A stretch of 64,000 nt of DNA from Ephemerocybe angulata (GCA_013368325.1 JAACJK010000109.1:1240001-1304000); one strand, 5' to 3'; counted from the stretch's first letter, positions 39,822 to 53,001 are shown. Notes: generated from the letters alone by a model not told the origin. Numbers and translations: made by a program.

Positions 39822-42800
39822 TTAAGCATTTGCCGCCTTTGATGGGGATCCTGTCCAATACCGCCGCCCAATTTTGGTGGAAACGATAATGGCCAAAGCA
39901 ATAGCAACGGCATGGAAAACGATGTACGGCTTAATGGACCCGGCAACGAAGGCGACTACAGCAGCCATTGCAAACAGCCACCGCGCAGATACCACGCCCT
40001 CGAATCTGGAGAAGGAAGGAAACCATGAGCCACCGAAGTCCTATCTGAAACTCCGAGAGGCTTGCTCACCTCGCCTTCGAGAAAAGACCAGTCCGTGTCC
40101 ACGATGCAAAGTCCACGAGGACAAGGAAAGGCGCTACCATGAGGAAATTATGGTCCCCATTGAACGGGGTGGTCAACCCTGCCGTGGCCAACGTTCTAAC
40201 CCACACGGCCAAGATGGGTGCCACGAGAGGCAACAGCCAGGTCATGAGAAGTAACAAGTGGCTGTTGAAGTTGGCGTTGTTTGCCTTGGCGTTGGCTACC
40301 TCGGCCTCGTACTTCTCGTCCAGAGACGTTCTGGTCAAGCGCCCATCCACAGCAGAGCTATCTTCCGACCGCTCAGGAGCGGCGGAAGCACAGTTGTAGA
40401 GCTGTAAAACCCAACAGCCCAAAAAAGCAACTTGCCAAGGCACGAAAAGGAATATAACAAGGAAAACAAGGGCGATCGATATCACCGTGTTCCTTGACAC
40501 GCTAGAGGTCTCATTTCTCCGTTCAACGGACCTGACATGGAAACAAGGTTTAAAACCCAACATATGGAGACGAAGTATGCCAACGCACCGCCTGGAGAAT
40601 ATCCTAGTCGATTTTCCAACAATGGCGAGAAGAACACATAGGAACCACCAAGTACTGATGACGAGGCCGCTGGATATAGTCAGAATCAACGGTGCAACAA
40701 CCGCGAACACCGGCTCCCCGGCGTTCCCCAGGTAATACGACTTGGGCAAAGGAACGACCGAGAAGATGAAGGACGCTGGTAGAAGCCTGCGAATGAGAAG
40801 GTTGCTGTAACGATTGAGGGATACTGAGACGGGAGGTATCTGGCCTGGATAAGAGTGCCTTCTAAGAACCCCGACGTACGTGAGGTGACTAGGATACTTA
40901 CCGTCGGGTTTCCAAGAATAAAAAATAACGAGAGACACCACTCCCACCGTCCAGACGAGGGTGGAGGTCCAGTATCGTGTTGCCCAGCGACCGAGAGTTG
41001 CAGGCCAATCGATGGATATCTCGATACTCTGCGCGCTCTGAGTGCACTCCGATATGCCCGAGGAGTACAGGTCCAATGAGACGCCTTTACGAACAGGGTT
41101 TCGGGCAGTATCAATGAAGGGACCTGTCGTATGTGTATGGAGAAGTATTCGACGGTCATTATGATCAGTGAGGGGAAAGTAATGTGTTTCATCTGGATTT
41201 GAGGTGTGAGCCAATAGAGGAGGGAAGACAGAATCTATCCAGGCTGTCAGTCACTGCGACCTTGTAATATTGCAGGCAGTACATACCTTTGCATCGAGGA
41301 ATTTGGTTTCCGATAGCCTTGGCTCTATACACGAGCAAAACGTGCGACAGTAAATTCGGGAAGTGTATGACGTTGTGCAGCGAGCGCAGGCTGGGGATAG
41401 GGACAATGGCGCCGCCAAAAACGAAAGCTAAAGTTTATCAGCCTTTCATCAATCAAAGCTAATGAAGCATAAATGACTTACATATTGTGCTAACTGCGTG
41501 AAGTGCCTCGTCCTTCTCTTCACCGAAGTTTGCAATAGCCCATCCGCGGCCGTCACCGTTCTCAAGTTTGACAGCGATGTGCGTCGTGGCCGGGTCAAGG
41601 CTTTCGAGGAAAGCTTCAAAGAGGACAACGCCCTCGGACTCATCGGACCCAGACTGCGGCACGGGGAACGGGTGATTAGGCACAGGGGTAGGGATGAGTT
41701 TCAGGACGTCCGGGCGAACTGGGAGACACGCAGACTGCGCGATATCATGGCCTTTGCACTGATACACAAAGGCACGAAGGGGTAGGGGGTTTTGCGGTCC
41801 GACAGCGTCGATGGTTCCTCGAGAAAGCATCAACGTAAATCTCGCCGAGCCCGACTTCCTTCCTTCAGGAATCCTCTCCTCAGGAATAGGAAGTAAATGC
41901 GTCACATCATGCCTTGGGATAGTAACCAACATTTTCTTGTCCTGCGGAAGCTGGATCACGGTACCAGCGGCATCCTTTACCAGAGGCTTCGGTTCAATGA
42001 CACTGGCCGGGAGAGTGTGGCCATCGCGAAGCCATTTGTCCAGTACGCCGACTCGGTCCTCCTCAGTCGAGTAAGGCCCAAGCTCTAAAGCTGCTCTCGC
42101 AACGCGCCAGCGTACTTGATGGCACCAAACCATTTCGACATGTCCAACCCCGGACCACGCTCCCTCCAGAGCAGAAGAGAAGACCGTTCGTCGATACCCG
42201 CCTTGAGAGCTCTGGGGCAAGATGCACGACTCGGAGGGAATCATCATGTCCGTAGATCCACCGCAGACCGACACGATGGGCGTAGGATCGTTCTTGAGAA
42301 CGCCTGCGTTCTTGGAGTAGATGGCGTCTATGACATTGTCGAACCGCGCAGGAGGGAGAGTGTATGGCGTCGACATCGTTATGATGGCAGATATGTTCGA
42401 GGACGGAAGCAACGATGCCGCGACGACACCCCCCATAGAATGCCCAAGAACGATTACCCTGGTTTTTGGGGGGTAAAGTGAGAGGATATATTCCACCGCC
42501 TTTAAGGTATAGTCGATCTGGGACTCCAAGGTTGTCCCATGGAATGCCGAGAGATCTTCATTGAATTCGACTGTGTTCGAAGGCATTAGGAGCGCATACC
42601 AGATGCAGGGTTGAGAACGAACCTGCAAAGAAATCTAAGGGCTTATGCGAGCCTGTTCGAGCTGAGAACTCGGGTGCTATTTGATGAGGATTCGAATAGT
42701 ACTGCCTCGACGCTGAGGATGCGATTGACCTCACTTGGTGCGACGACCCCGCGTTACCGGGTATGAACAGAACAGGGAGCCCGCCGCCAATCTACGTCAA

Positions 42801-43079
42801 CGGGATGTTCAAACTCCTGGAATGGATGGGAAGCTAGGGTGCACGTACACTTGAAGAGTCCCAGCCAACTTCCCGGTACAACCAAAGTGAATAGCGCCGA
42901 GCTAGTGGTGTCCAAGCCGCATCAAACTTGCTTTGGAGGGCATACGACGGCGACATCCACGACATACGACATCCTTGGGGTGAAAGGGTTTCACCTAGAT
43001 TCTTGGTGGCCAAGAGGAGGAGGCCTAGACTGACAAAAGCCGCGACAGCAACACCGAGTGTTGACCTGTTCACCCTCAT
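39822..43079 (-). CDS. BST1: GPI inositol-deacylase (Bst1/PGAP1)
   Basis: Seven exons: 42849-43079, 42623-42791, 41482-42570, 41287-41427, 40902-41234, 40070-40844 and 39822-40005, for 973 residues; an eighth split at 40532-40588 would make it 954. It removes the acyl chain from the inositol of GPI anchors in the ER, needed for export of GPI proteins. An N-terminal signal anchor (GVAVAAFVSLGLLLLA) precedes CRMSWMSPSY, VLFIPGNAGS and VEFNEDLSAFHG, and the lipase motif LGHSMGG has nucleophile Ser178. ITMSTPYTLPPARFD and a lumenal region follow, then several C-terminal transmembrane helices. The last exon restores two further helices ending IGRRYW. Two internal 57-base introns are stop-free and in frame, so unspliced forms would still be read through. 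Confidence 0.93.
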
Positions 43080-43367
43080 CGTCCAGGACCAAGATGATGC
43101 ATATACCTCACAACGTCGGCGTCCAATTTGGTGGGTAAAGCCTCCGAGATCGTTTCCGTCACAGGACATCACATCGCATTCCTTACTGGTCAGACGCTGG
43201 TTGTGAATCGGACGACAATGGTTATGGCTTTCGAATCTGATATTGAAGGTAGACTCGAGAAGAAAGGTAATACGCTATTACTTTGTCGAACGGGAATGCC
43301 AGTAAAATGCAAGGATGAAAAATGACATGCGATACAGAGAGAGAGATGATGGATATTAATTATGCAG

Positions 43368-44248
43368 TTACTCGTCCGCGGGTGCGTCACCGGCCTCCTC
43401 CTTGGCATCGGCGGGCTTGTCAGCGGAATCCTGCATGTCAGAGGTCCATAGCGTAAGGTTGTCGCGGAGGAGCTGCATGATCAAGGTGGAGTCCTTGTAG
43501 CTCTCTTCTGAGAGGGTGTCGAGCTCGGCGATGGCGTCGTCGAAGGCCTGCTTGGCGAGGTGGCAAGCACGGTCGGGGCTGTTGAGGATTTCGTAGTAGA
43601 AGACGGAGAAGTTGAGCGCGAGGCCGAGGCGGATGGGGTGTGTGGGTGCGAGCTCGGTCATGGCAACGTCGGAGGCGGCCTTGTAGGCGGCGAGGGACTT
43701 GTCGGCGGAGTCCTTGCGCTTGTCGCCAGTGGCGAACTCGGCGAGGTATCGGTGGTAGTCACCCATCCTGATTGTACGATTAGCAGCGGCACATGATCAT
43801 GGGAAGAGAGGGAAAACGCACATCTTGTGGTAGAAGACCTTCGATTCGCCAGAGGCGGCGGAGGGAATGAGGTGCTTGTCGAGGACGTCAAGGATGTCCT
43901 CGCAGATCTTGGCGAGCTCGCTCTCGATCTTCTCTCTGTAGCCCTTGATCATCTGAACCTGGGCCTCGTTTCCTTTCGACTCCTCCTTCTGCTCGATCGA
44001 CGAGACGATGCGCCACGATGCGCGGCGGGCACCGATGACGTTCTTGTAGGCGACAGAGAGCAGGTTGCGCTCCTCAACGGTAAGCTCCTGGTCTGACGAG
44101 GCGACACGCTTCATGTTTTCGACCATCTCTGCACAGGCAATGAGCTCACACGACCCTGAATGAGCAGTGCACACGACTCACCCTCATAACGCTCAGCCTG
44201 CTCAGCGAGCTTGGCGAGGTAGACAGAGTCTTCGCGGGTTTGAGACAT
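43368..44248 (-). CDS. BMH1: 14-3-3 protein
   Basis: Three exons, 44182-44248, 43822-44128 and 43368-43767, give 257 residues. 14-3-3 dimers bind phosphoserine/threonine motifs in signalling, cell-cycle and metabolic partners. The family is unmistakable: [41 protein letters not shown] (signature 1), the [18 protein letters not shown] region, and the C-terminal [18 protein letters not shown] (signature 2), with the usual acidic tail. Phosphate-binding Lys/Arg/Arg/Tyr positions are retained. The middle intron falls inside the Met codon of HKM. The symbol follows the yeast name; paralogue assignment is not possible here. Confidence 0.98.
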
Positions 44249-45800
44249 CTGGGGCGACACGTCAGAACTCGGAAGACGCGTGAATGACGCGTCGAACACA
44301 TACGATGTATTAGGTGGGTGGGGGAGGGTGGATGAAGGCTGTGGGCGATATGGATGAGGGCGAGGTCGACGACGGCGACGACGGCGGGGGGACTTACGAC
44401 GACGGGGGACGATAAGTGATAGATGAGTGGATAAGGTGATGGGCGTAAAAGGCAAGAAAACCCAACCTGAATTAAAGGCAGCTTGGGCAGAGGGTTTGGT
44501 TTCCTCACACGTGACCATGGACCTGGGCAAAGGGTTGTGCCCTCACGTGCGGGGCGATTCTGCATGGAAATCCCTCGCCCGAATAGGCAAGATCTAATTG
44601 AATCTCATCTGTCGTTGGTCCCAACAAACGCGCTCTGCTACAGTCGCCCTGGTTCCCAGCGATTCTGGGAAGGCACACGACTGGGCTGGTCCAGAGGACA
44701 CCCAAGCACCCACTGCATCCCGGGTCATCTCTGCCCTCTGCCCCGGCTCCAGTGGATTCGAGCTCCCAGATGACATCAAACCCTCCCAAGCATACCAGCG
44801 ATCACCGTCCAGAGAGCCTTTGGGACGTCCTTGGGTGGCATGCTGTATCGTTATCAAAGCACTCAGCATTCCGAACACTCCTGGGCTATGGGCAAATGGA
44901 TCCTTCGGGAAGCTTCCAAGGACGTTATCGTTGCTGTGAATGAAGCCACCCCCAATCTGTTCTGGTCTCTTGATTTCCCCGCCCCGGATCTGATTCATCG
45001 CGAGAAGCCGATGGACATTGTGTCACCGTGTCAAGCACTCCAAGGCAAGTTAGGCAACACTTCTCCCTCTTCAGCACAAAGCGCTCGCACAGAACAAACA
45101 CCTGGCCCTTTCGTATGGATAATCCACCTGGCTTTCGATTGTTCTTTCGCATTGGGTTGGGCTTGTGCAATGGGAGTGCCACACAAAGGAGGAAGATATA
45201 CCTTTTTTTTGTACTCGGGAGAAGGCAGCGAAACCTTCTATTCGTTTGCCGATTAAAATAGGCGTGGTCAACAATCTTCACCAATTGTCTCCAATTGTAC
45301 AATCAAGCAGGAAGGGAAGGTTAGAGGGCATACCCTAATTTCTTGTGACCGGCCCGGGAGCGGTTTTGCGGTTTAGACGCCCAAGATGCCGAGGGTGGGC
45401 GGTTTGAGCGCTACTTCGCTACACTCTCGCGAATGTGGGTCGGTTCTGCGAGTACCGGCGGATACGAAGGAGAAATACATGCACCTCCTCGCCCATCCTT
45501 TCTAGTGAGTGAGTGAGCATCTTTCTGTTACCTGTAAGCTAGTAGGAGGAAGACTGTCGAAAGGTGACTGTGCTCCTGGTTGCCAGGACCCTGAATATGA
45601 ATCGGTTCGGAGCTCATCTGTTCGATAACATTTTGTTCCATGCTGCATGTCATACCATCCCCTGTGCCCCGGGAGCCCCTTACTTCGCCATCACGTGCGG
45701 CCTGCAACGTAGAAAAGCTGTTCAGCAAAAGTTGCAAAACTACGCGTCTTTTCTTCCTCCAATTCCTTCCTCACCCTCCCAACCCATTCACCAAATTGAT
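44249..45800. other. intergenic, no gene recognised
   Basis: These 1.55 kb lie between diverging genes (14-3-3 and the gene at 45801). A CGACGGCGACGACGGCGGGG-type low-complexity patch lies near 44365-44390 in the 14-3-3 leader. Minus-strand open frames near 44594-44998 look non-coding. No RNA was recognised. Confidence 0.5.
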
Positions 45801-46467
45801 ATGCCTGCTGCAGCTGCCGGAACCAAGCGCAAGGCTACAACAGCCGCCACGAACGCTTCCAACAAGAAGGCCAAGCTTGTTCAAGAAGGAGCCGCCAAAG
45901 TCGAAGAGATCCTCGCCGACGCGTCAAGCTCTGACGAGCTCCGTGAGCTGGCTGAATATGCTCGCCTGCTCGAGGAGGAGGTTGCCTCTCTCAAGCCCAA
46001 AGAAAAGAGTGCCCAGGATGTCGCGGCGGAGGTGGGAAAGCTGCGCGCCTCGGTCAGGAGTGGGATCGTGAAGCAGATGGGTGTAAGTCCTCACGCCAGT
46101 CCTAGCGTCTCGCCTCGCCCATTTAACGCGTCGTTTTAACTTCAGTGGAAGCCCTCTTGCAAGACTGGTGGAGCGCGATGGGTGTACGATGGCGTCTGCG
46201 CCGACCCAGTCGTCTTCGGGAAAATGATTGGGCTCGAGGGAGAGCCAACCTTTAAGATGAAGAAGTTCTCCCACGAAGAGCTTGGAAACAAGCTTGGTGG
46301 ACTTGAAGCACCGATTCGGTGAGTCTCTATTCTTCTTGCAACCTTGGCGGAGCCTTCAGACTAACAGGTAATGCAGCTACGGCACTCTCTACCAGAAGGG
46401 AGATATCACCGTTCGCTGGCCCGGAGATGCCACCTTCAAGCTTAGTGGGACGTATGGACTCCTCTAA
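45801..46467 (+). CDS. uncharacterised small protein, basic N-terminus and coiled coil
   Basis: Three exons, 45801-46082, 46146-46318 and 46377-46467, give 181 residues. The family is not recognised. The N-terminus is Ala/Lys-rich with a bipartite nuclear-signal-like KRK...NKKAK, then a helical Glu/Leu-rich segment (ELRELAEYARLLEEEVASL). The C-terminal 85 residues form a compact globular-looking unit (ARWVYDGVCADPVVFGKMIG, FSHEELGNKLGG, YGTLYQKGDITVRW). Splice sites are strong (GTAAGT, GTGAGT) and frames join cleanly. A nuclear location is inferred from the basic cluster only. Confidence 0.75.
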
Positions 46468-46900
46468 GATGCTTTAGACGCCCTGTTAAGTGGCGTTTGC
46501 CACTTTTCTCTCCTTCATGTCTACTTTGACTGCTCGTTTCTCGACATTGCCGCTGTCTGTCACTCCTTCACCAGTTCAACGTTCAAGGACAGTCGGTCCA
46601 CTGTTAAAGCCGTTATAATTTGCACATTACCGCTCGCTCCTTTCTTTCATTTGTACTCTATAGCTCTTGCCTCTGTATATTGAAACTCTTAATACCCGCC
46701 TTCACCATCCCCGCATTCCGAAATGCCAATCTCCGAGAGCTCTCTTCCGAGGATTGATCGCATCAAGGCAAGTCCAAATGCGGTTAAGGCACACATCTGC
46801 TTGCGCCATTTCCACCGAAGCTTTTCACGAATTGCACACATTCAGTCCGCTGGCAGATATCCGTACCTGCGACCAGCGTTATCTTTAACGCATACTCACC
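46468..46900. other. intergenic, 3' UTR and promoter
   Basis: These 433 bases lie between two + strand genes. The sequence is T/C-rich at its start (3' UTR). No gene was recognised. Confidence 0.6.
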
Positions 46901-49778
46901 ATGCCGCAGCAGCAGCAGACCGGTGCTGCACCAGTTCCTGCTCAGGAGGAGCGTAGCACAGTCTCATCCATTATCAAGATCGCTCAGGTGCGCGTCGACT
47001 CCCAGCGTTCAGGAGATATCGGTGCTAAACTGGTCCTGGAACTCATAGCAATGCTTCTTAATGTGGGCAGTAACCCAGCTAGGTACGTTTGCATCTCTAA
47101 AGATCTTGTGCACGCGATTCTGAATGGATCTTCTCCAGCTTCAAAGTATCTCTTCCCCGCTTCAACGAATACCGCAACACCAGCAGCGCCCGCGACGACA
47201 CCAGGAGGTGTGCCAAATGCACAAGTTCCCGTCGCAGCCGTAGATCCATGGAAGCTGCCTCCCATCGAAGCTTCATTAGGATGGGAGCTGGGGCAACCTT
47301 TGGACCTCTACGTTTACCTTTCTACAAACCCAAGAGGCGACGTGTTCACCAAGCCGGAAAGCCTTCCGCACTTTGTGTGGGGAAACATATCGTTTGGTAG
47401 TTGGGATGATTCTAGGACAGTCTCCTACGACGTAGACTTCCCACAGGTGCGTTCTTGTCAATTCTTCTGACTCAAAAGTCAACTCTTCTAACATATTCTT
47501 TTCGTGCACTTTATCCCTTCACTCAGAGCGTCCTCCGGAATGGATCACTGTGGGCCGATATTTTCCTTACCAAGGATGGTTCCAGCCCCAACCCACACAA
47601 GAGGTCCTTCGATCCTGAAAATGTGCATCATATCCGCAAACGTGGGTTGTAAATGCTACCCTTCCACTTCCTGGAAACTCACTTCGGCTGGTAGTCTTGA
47701 CTCCTTATTTCGCGAAGGCAAAGATAAGGAAGGAACACAACTTGCTCTCTGGCCAAGAGGAGGTTGCTGAGAAAGAGGAACCTGAAGAGGTGAGTTCACC
47801 AGTCCATTCACTAAAGTTTGGATACTGACGACGCTCTACAGGCAGACGTGATCGTCCCCCACTGGTCCCAGGTATGTATGGCGTCTGCGCGGGAGGACCA
47901 AACTGACGAACCTTGGACACTGAAATAGAATGTCACAATTGCGTTGGTCTCGGACGACAACAAGCTCCAGTACAGGCAAACACCGCCCCCTCTCCTCCCG
48001 CGTAAGTCCTTGCCGCCCTTTGTCGGACTGGATAATTGACACTTCCTGTAGATATTCATCTCATCCCCGGTGAACGGGATGAGACGGGCACCAAAGGAAA
48101 ATACTACCCTGTCATATTCCCCAACGAGTTCTGGCATCTGCGGTCGAGCTATATCGAATTGAACAGCACAACCCCAACCCTACCCGTTCAGTTCACTCTC
48201 CAGCCTATGTCGTTCTTCAAATTCCAGATATTCGCGTCCATGACGCACGGGTTTGACGAAGCCGCCAAGAACGGCGGTGGTGCTTCAGAGATCGACGAAA
48301 TCAAGAGGATGTTGTTGGAGACGAATCCATGGTTCCTCGGATTGACAGCATTGGTTAGCATCCTGCACGTTGTGTGAGTTCCCAAGTGGAGGATCTTCAC
48401 TCTCGGGTTACCCAATGTACTCATGCATCATGGGCCCAGGTTCGAGATGCTTGCGTTCAAGTCCGACGTCAGCCATTGGCGCGAGAAGAAGGAAATGGTC
48501 GGCGTTTCTGTCAGGTGAGTCCCTCTTTACCCGCTTCATTGCACAGCACATTAAAGAACCGCGGTGCGATAACAGAACTGTACGAATTGATCTTTCTCTG
48601 GGCACTACTTGTGAAGGAACTCATGTGGCCTATGTTTCTTTCCCCAGATCATCACGAACGTCGTCGTCCAGCTTATCGTCCTCTTGTATCTCATCGATAA
48701 TAATGAGAACACGAGTTGGATGATCCTTATGGGGTCCGGGATGGGTGTAGTAATCGAAGCGTGGAAGGTGATTGATACTTAGGGTCTTTGCGCGCCGGTT
48801 TCTTACTCTCCTTTCTAGATCACGAAGGCGGTTGATATCAGTGTGATACCCGCTCCCCCAGGCTCCCTATTGCCCTACAAACTCGATATCAAAGGTAAGT
48901 TCCTTGCGCCGGTTAAGTTTTTGCTTCCGTTGTCTGACACTCCGGTATCCTAAACAGACAAACACGTTCTCAGTGAAGATGAAAAGAAAACCCAAGAGTA
49001 AGGCGTCTCTTTCATATGTCAGTCCAAATAGACGGTAGCTGATCATTCGGGTAGGTATGACGCACTGGCGTTCCGCTATGTTTCCTGGGTGGCAATTCCC
49101 CTGCTCATTGCTTACACTGGCTACTCCTTGGTGTATGATTCGCACAAGGGATGGTACAGCTTCATTGTTTCGACGCTCACGTCCTTCGTGTACATGTTCG
49201 GCTTTGTGAGCGCTTTTTCGCCATTTTGTCAAGGGTGACGTGTACTAAGCGCCGCTGTCCCGTAGGCACAATTGGTGCCCCAGCTTATTATAAACTACAA
49301 GCTCAAGGTGCGTGACGGTCCAGCTAAGAGCTTGTAATAGGACTGACTGTGTGTCAACTCCAGAGCGTGGCGCATATGCCTATGAAGGCGATGATTTACA
49401 AGTCCTTGTCCACAGTCGTCGATGATTTCTTCGCGTAAGAGGACCCTCCTTTTTATGTGACAACGCCTCACAATACGCCGCCCTGCAGGTTCTGTATTAA
49501 GATGCCGTTCTTGCATCGTCTGGCTTGTTTCCGGTAAAACCTGCTTCCCGGCTTTTAATATAGCTATCCGCTAACGAAAATATGACTTCAGGGATGATGT
49601 TGTCTTTGTTATTTTCTTGTACCAGGTGGGTGGTTTGTTTGAGCGCAGGGGGTACGATCTGACGTGTTGCCTACAGCGGTGGATATACCGAATTGACCCC
49701 AAGCGCGTGAACGAATACGGACAGGTGGGAGACGCGACAGACGCTGCGCAGTCACTCGAGGACAAGAAGAAGCAGTAA
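46901..49778 (+). CDS. CLPTM1: CLPTM1-family ER membrane protein
   Basis: Nineteen exons: 46901-46987, 47049-47082, 47139-47446, 47527-47641, 47695-47789, 47842-47871, 47929-48001, 48052-48373, 48440-48514, 48576-48579, 48648-48767, 48819-48894, 48958-48997, 49055-49205, 49266-49307, 49364-49434, 49489-49533, 49592-49625 and 49677-49778 (1824 bases, 607 residues). CLPTM1 proteins are multi-pass ER proteins; human CLPTM1 retains GABA-A receptors and CLPTM1L scrambles GlcN-PI. Signatures include LDLYVYLS, LWADIFLTKDG, EFWHLRSSYIELN, PMSFFKFQIFASM, HWREKKEMVGVSVRT, ILMGSGMGVVIEAWKITKA, RYVSWVAIPLLIAYTGYSLVY, FGFAQLVPQLIINYKLKSVA and YRIDPKRVNEYGQ. There is one N-terminal helix and at least five C-terminal ones. 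Exon 10 is a 4-base microexon required for the frame. Confidence 0.95.
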
Positions 49779-50024
49779 ATAGCCAGGCTGTGAATCTCGG
49801 TGAAATTGGGAATATGTGGGCGGGAGACACGGGCTTGAGCGGTCACATAGTTGTCGAGATAAAGGATAATACTATTGGATCCCGTGTACGACTGTGATAG
49901 CTCCGGAGATCCGGCATCGGGACCGTCTCCGCGCTGGATCCACTGCCTTGAACTTGAACCTGAACATCACAACCAGTGTGCCACACCCTTCCTTCCTTCC
50001 TTTCTGTCTCATCGCCGTCTTTCT

Positions 50025-53001
50025 ATGCCCGGCATCGTCGCTGGCAGCGCTGGGCAGCGTTATGCCTGCAAATGTCTCAATATTCGCATCGAAGCTTCAA
50101 CTTCGTCCACGGCGCCACCGGAGTCCGTCAACGACCCAGCGTATTCGCAGGTCTACGTCGGTGACAACGGTATTGCTGTGGTGAGCTATACCTCTCATGC
50201 TCGTGAAGTTGCATCGCTGGTGCTAATGATGCCCCCTGGAAAATCAGAAACACACCCAGTTGACTCTCAGGTCCCGCCAACGAGTTGCGCATATCCCAGA
50301 ATCAAATCGATATTCACGATACACAACGTTGACGTGCCTAGTGTGCGATCTCCCCGTATACCGCATCTTTCAAGTCGTCCCTGCAGATGCGGAAGGGAAG
50401 GATGGTCCGATTTTGCCGGCGGACGACTGGGTTGAAAAGGAGACGATGAAGAGTCCTACTGGATGGATAGAAGTCAACAAGGAGTGCTTGGTTCGTCCCA
50501 ATCTCCTTATCTATCGCGTTCTTAGAGGTCCATTGCGTCTGCGTGGCTTCTCTCCCTATCCACAACACTTTCTCTATGCCTTACTGACTGCGCGCTAAAT
50601 AGACTGGGGATGCTATCATTCATACAGAAACCGACTCAAGCTATTCATCATTACTGGCGTTGGTTGTCCCCCCACTTCCCCCAATGCCCATCGTACCGCC
50701 CGAGAAGGTTTCCCCCAGTACTTCCGAGGAACCGTCAGCTGCTCCTGAAACGCCTTCGTATCTCTCACACATCCGAGCATTATTCCCGCCCCCACCATTT
50801 ACCCCATCCCATCCAGCGTTTCTTCATCTCGCGTCATTAGCCGAAAAGCAAAGTCAAGAACGCCGAGAAGCTGCCGAGCAGTTCATCGCTGAGCTCATTC
50901 AACAAAAGCGAGATGAAATCGAGGCAGCGGACACCACATTGCGTCAGGAGGTGGAGGCAGTTTGGAGAAAGTTCAGGGAAAGCATACGGAAGGTCCATGG
51001 TGACCATCATGCCGCCCACACACCACGGTCCATGACGCGGCGTTCATCGTCAATGTCAAGGGAGCGGGATTCGTCAAGGACCCGGTTTGCGCGAGGTTCG
51101 AGTCCATCTTATGGCACCCCAATAGCCATCCGGGACTTCGTCCCTGTTTCTGTGCAGGGACAAGGGAGGCAATCGCACTCCCCTCCCCCACGGCCATCGC
51201 AGCCATCCGCTCTCTCTGCCTCTATCGCTACGAGTACCTTCTATCACCCCAGGGCTCTGCGATCACCGTCACCCGACCGTCCCCGTGGTTCACCGGATTC
51301 GACTTCCAGCAAAACGTTATCTACGCGATCGGGGTCGGCCACACTCGTGCAGCCTGCAACCACGGAAGGCGTAAATGTGCTTCACTTCCGCCGTAACGTC
51401 GACGATACCATCAATACGCAGGCAACATATCGGTTCTTCGTCATTGAAGAAGAGATGGCCAAGGACCGCGAACGGAGACAGCAACCCGGGAAAACGAACG
51501 GCAGCACCTCCGACAACAATCAAGGGACGAAACCAACTACACAAGCGACTACGTCACCGTCGAAAGCCACCGGTCAAAGCGACATCGGCGCGCAAGCAAC
51601 GGAGACGGAGGTCCCTGCGCCGCCAGCTAAGGAAGACACTAAATCCGCATCCAAGGATCCTCCGATACCTTCGCGAGGCCGAGATCCCAAGGGTAAGCGT
51701 AAAGTGACGTTTGACGTTGAACCGGATGTGGTTACTCTCGAGACGGAGGAGACGGAGACGGAAGTCGCTCCTGCGGCCCCCATGGAACAACAAGATCAGC
51801 CAGGTACGTATTTTCATACCTCAGTCTTCCACGTTGTTGGGATATTTATATCTGCCCCGAACATCCAGATACGATATTCGAACTGGAGGACTTGGATGGG
51901 GACAAACTATCCTCGCCTCGTCCAGCTCATGCCTTGCCCTTGCTTGAACAGCCAGCAATTTCGCGGCCCAAGCGTCCCGCAAGCAGTAAACCGAAGATGA
52001 AGGGGTTGCCGGAGTCGTTTGCAGGTCTCCGACCAGCTTCTCTCCCGAACCCTTCGCATATACGCGCTATGCGCAGTCCACCTGGTGTGGATGTATCACG
52101 TTCGATGATGTTAAGCTTACCCCCGGCACAATCCTCCCCTCTCCGCCGGGGGATGAAAGTTAACGGTGCAACATCCACCAGGGGTGATGGAAAGGAAAAG
52201 GACACCACTGGTGAGCTTCGTCGAGTTGCAGCTTCGCCTGTCGACCATCAAGGGACCTGGAGCGCCGATGGCCAAACATGGCGCCCTTTCTCTCGAGGCC
52301 ATTCCGTCACATCCAGTGTTATTCTGGAGGAGAACGAAGCTGACAACGTCGAGGCAGCTGGGGACGCATATCCAACAACCGGCTCTGCGGGCACTCCTCG
52401 TGGTGAAGGCGGAAGCACTCAAAAGACGCAAGAGATAAGATCTTCTGGGAGTGGGAGAGAGAACAGCAATGGTGCGTCTCGGCTGAACTACTGCTCGTCT
52501 TTTATATATGCCTCAGTGCCGGTACTGACGTCCAATATTTGTTTTTTTCTGGTTCGGTTCTCCTCAGACGATGGAGAGAACTCGCCTTATGGGGCAGGCA
52601 CTTCGACAGCTGGAGTACCAGGATCACTCCCCGTTCACATTCACCTGCGGAACAAGCCTAGGGAGGCGTTGAGCCTTGCTTCTTATCAGCCCACGCACGC
52701 CATGCCTGAAGCTGAAGCAAGCACAGACGTGCCGGTGAAACCCAACGGGAAACCTCTTTCGTCGAGTGCTATACGGAAGGCAATGTACGCCGAGCGTGAC
52801 CGCACTCGGCTCGTTGATCCTGGGCTGGAGTCTATGATTGAGGAGGACGAAGAGGATGAGTCGGAGGTGGAGAATGAAGAAGAGGCTGCCAGGCTTGAAG
52901 CCCTCCTGTCGACGACCCGCGGGCGGAGGCGGGCCCTCAAGATCTTGCAAGCCGCCAACCAGTTGCCCGAAGCGGGCATGTGGAGGAGTTTAGCGTCGTA
53001 A
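50025..53001 (+). CDS. large uncharacterised protein, conserved-looking N-terminus and disordered body
   Basis: Five exons, 50025-50180, 50248-50490, 50603-51803, 51869-52471 and 52568-53001, give 878 residues. I do not recognise a named family. The first 190 residues are globular, with paired cysteines (YACKCLNIRI, then LTCLVCDLPVYRIFQV) and PADDWVEKE. A helical coiled-coil-like segment follows (EKQSQERREAAEQFIAELI, about residues 220-290). Beyond that the chain is Ser/Pro/Arg/Thr-rich and probably disordered, with a final acidic helix (EEDEEDESEVENEEEAA) and an Arg/Lys-rich end (RGRRRALKILQAAN). No signal peptide or transmembrane helix is present. Splice sites fit well; function is unknown. 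Confidence 0.75.

Noticed and set aside
44594..44998. Minus-strand open frame of 134 codons upstream of 14-3-3
   Set aside because: Several overlapping frames of similar length are open on both strands here, with no motif to favour one.
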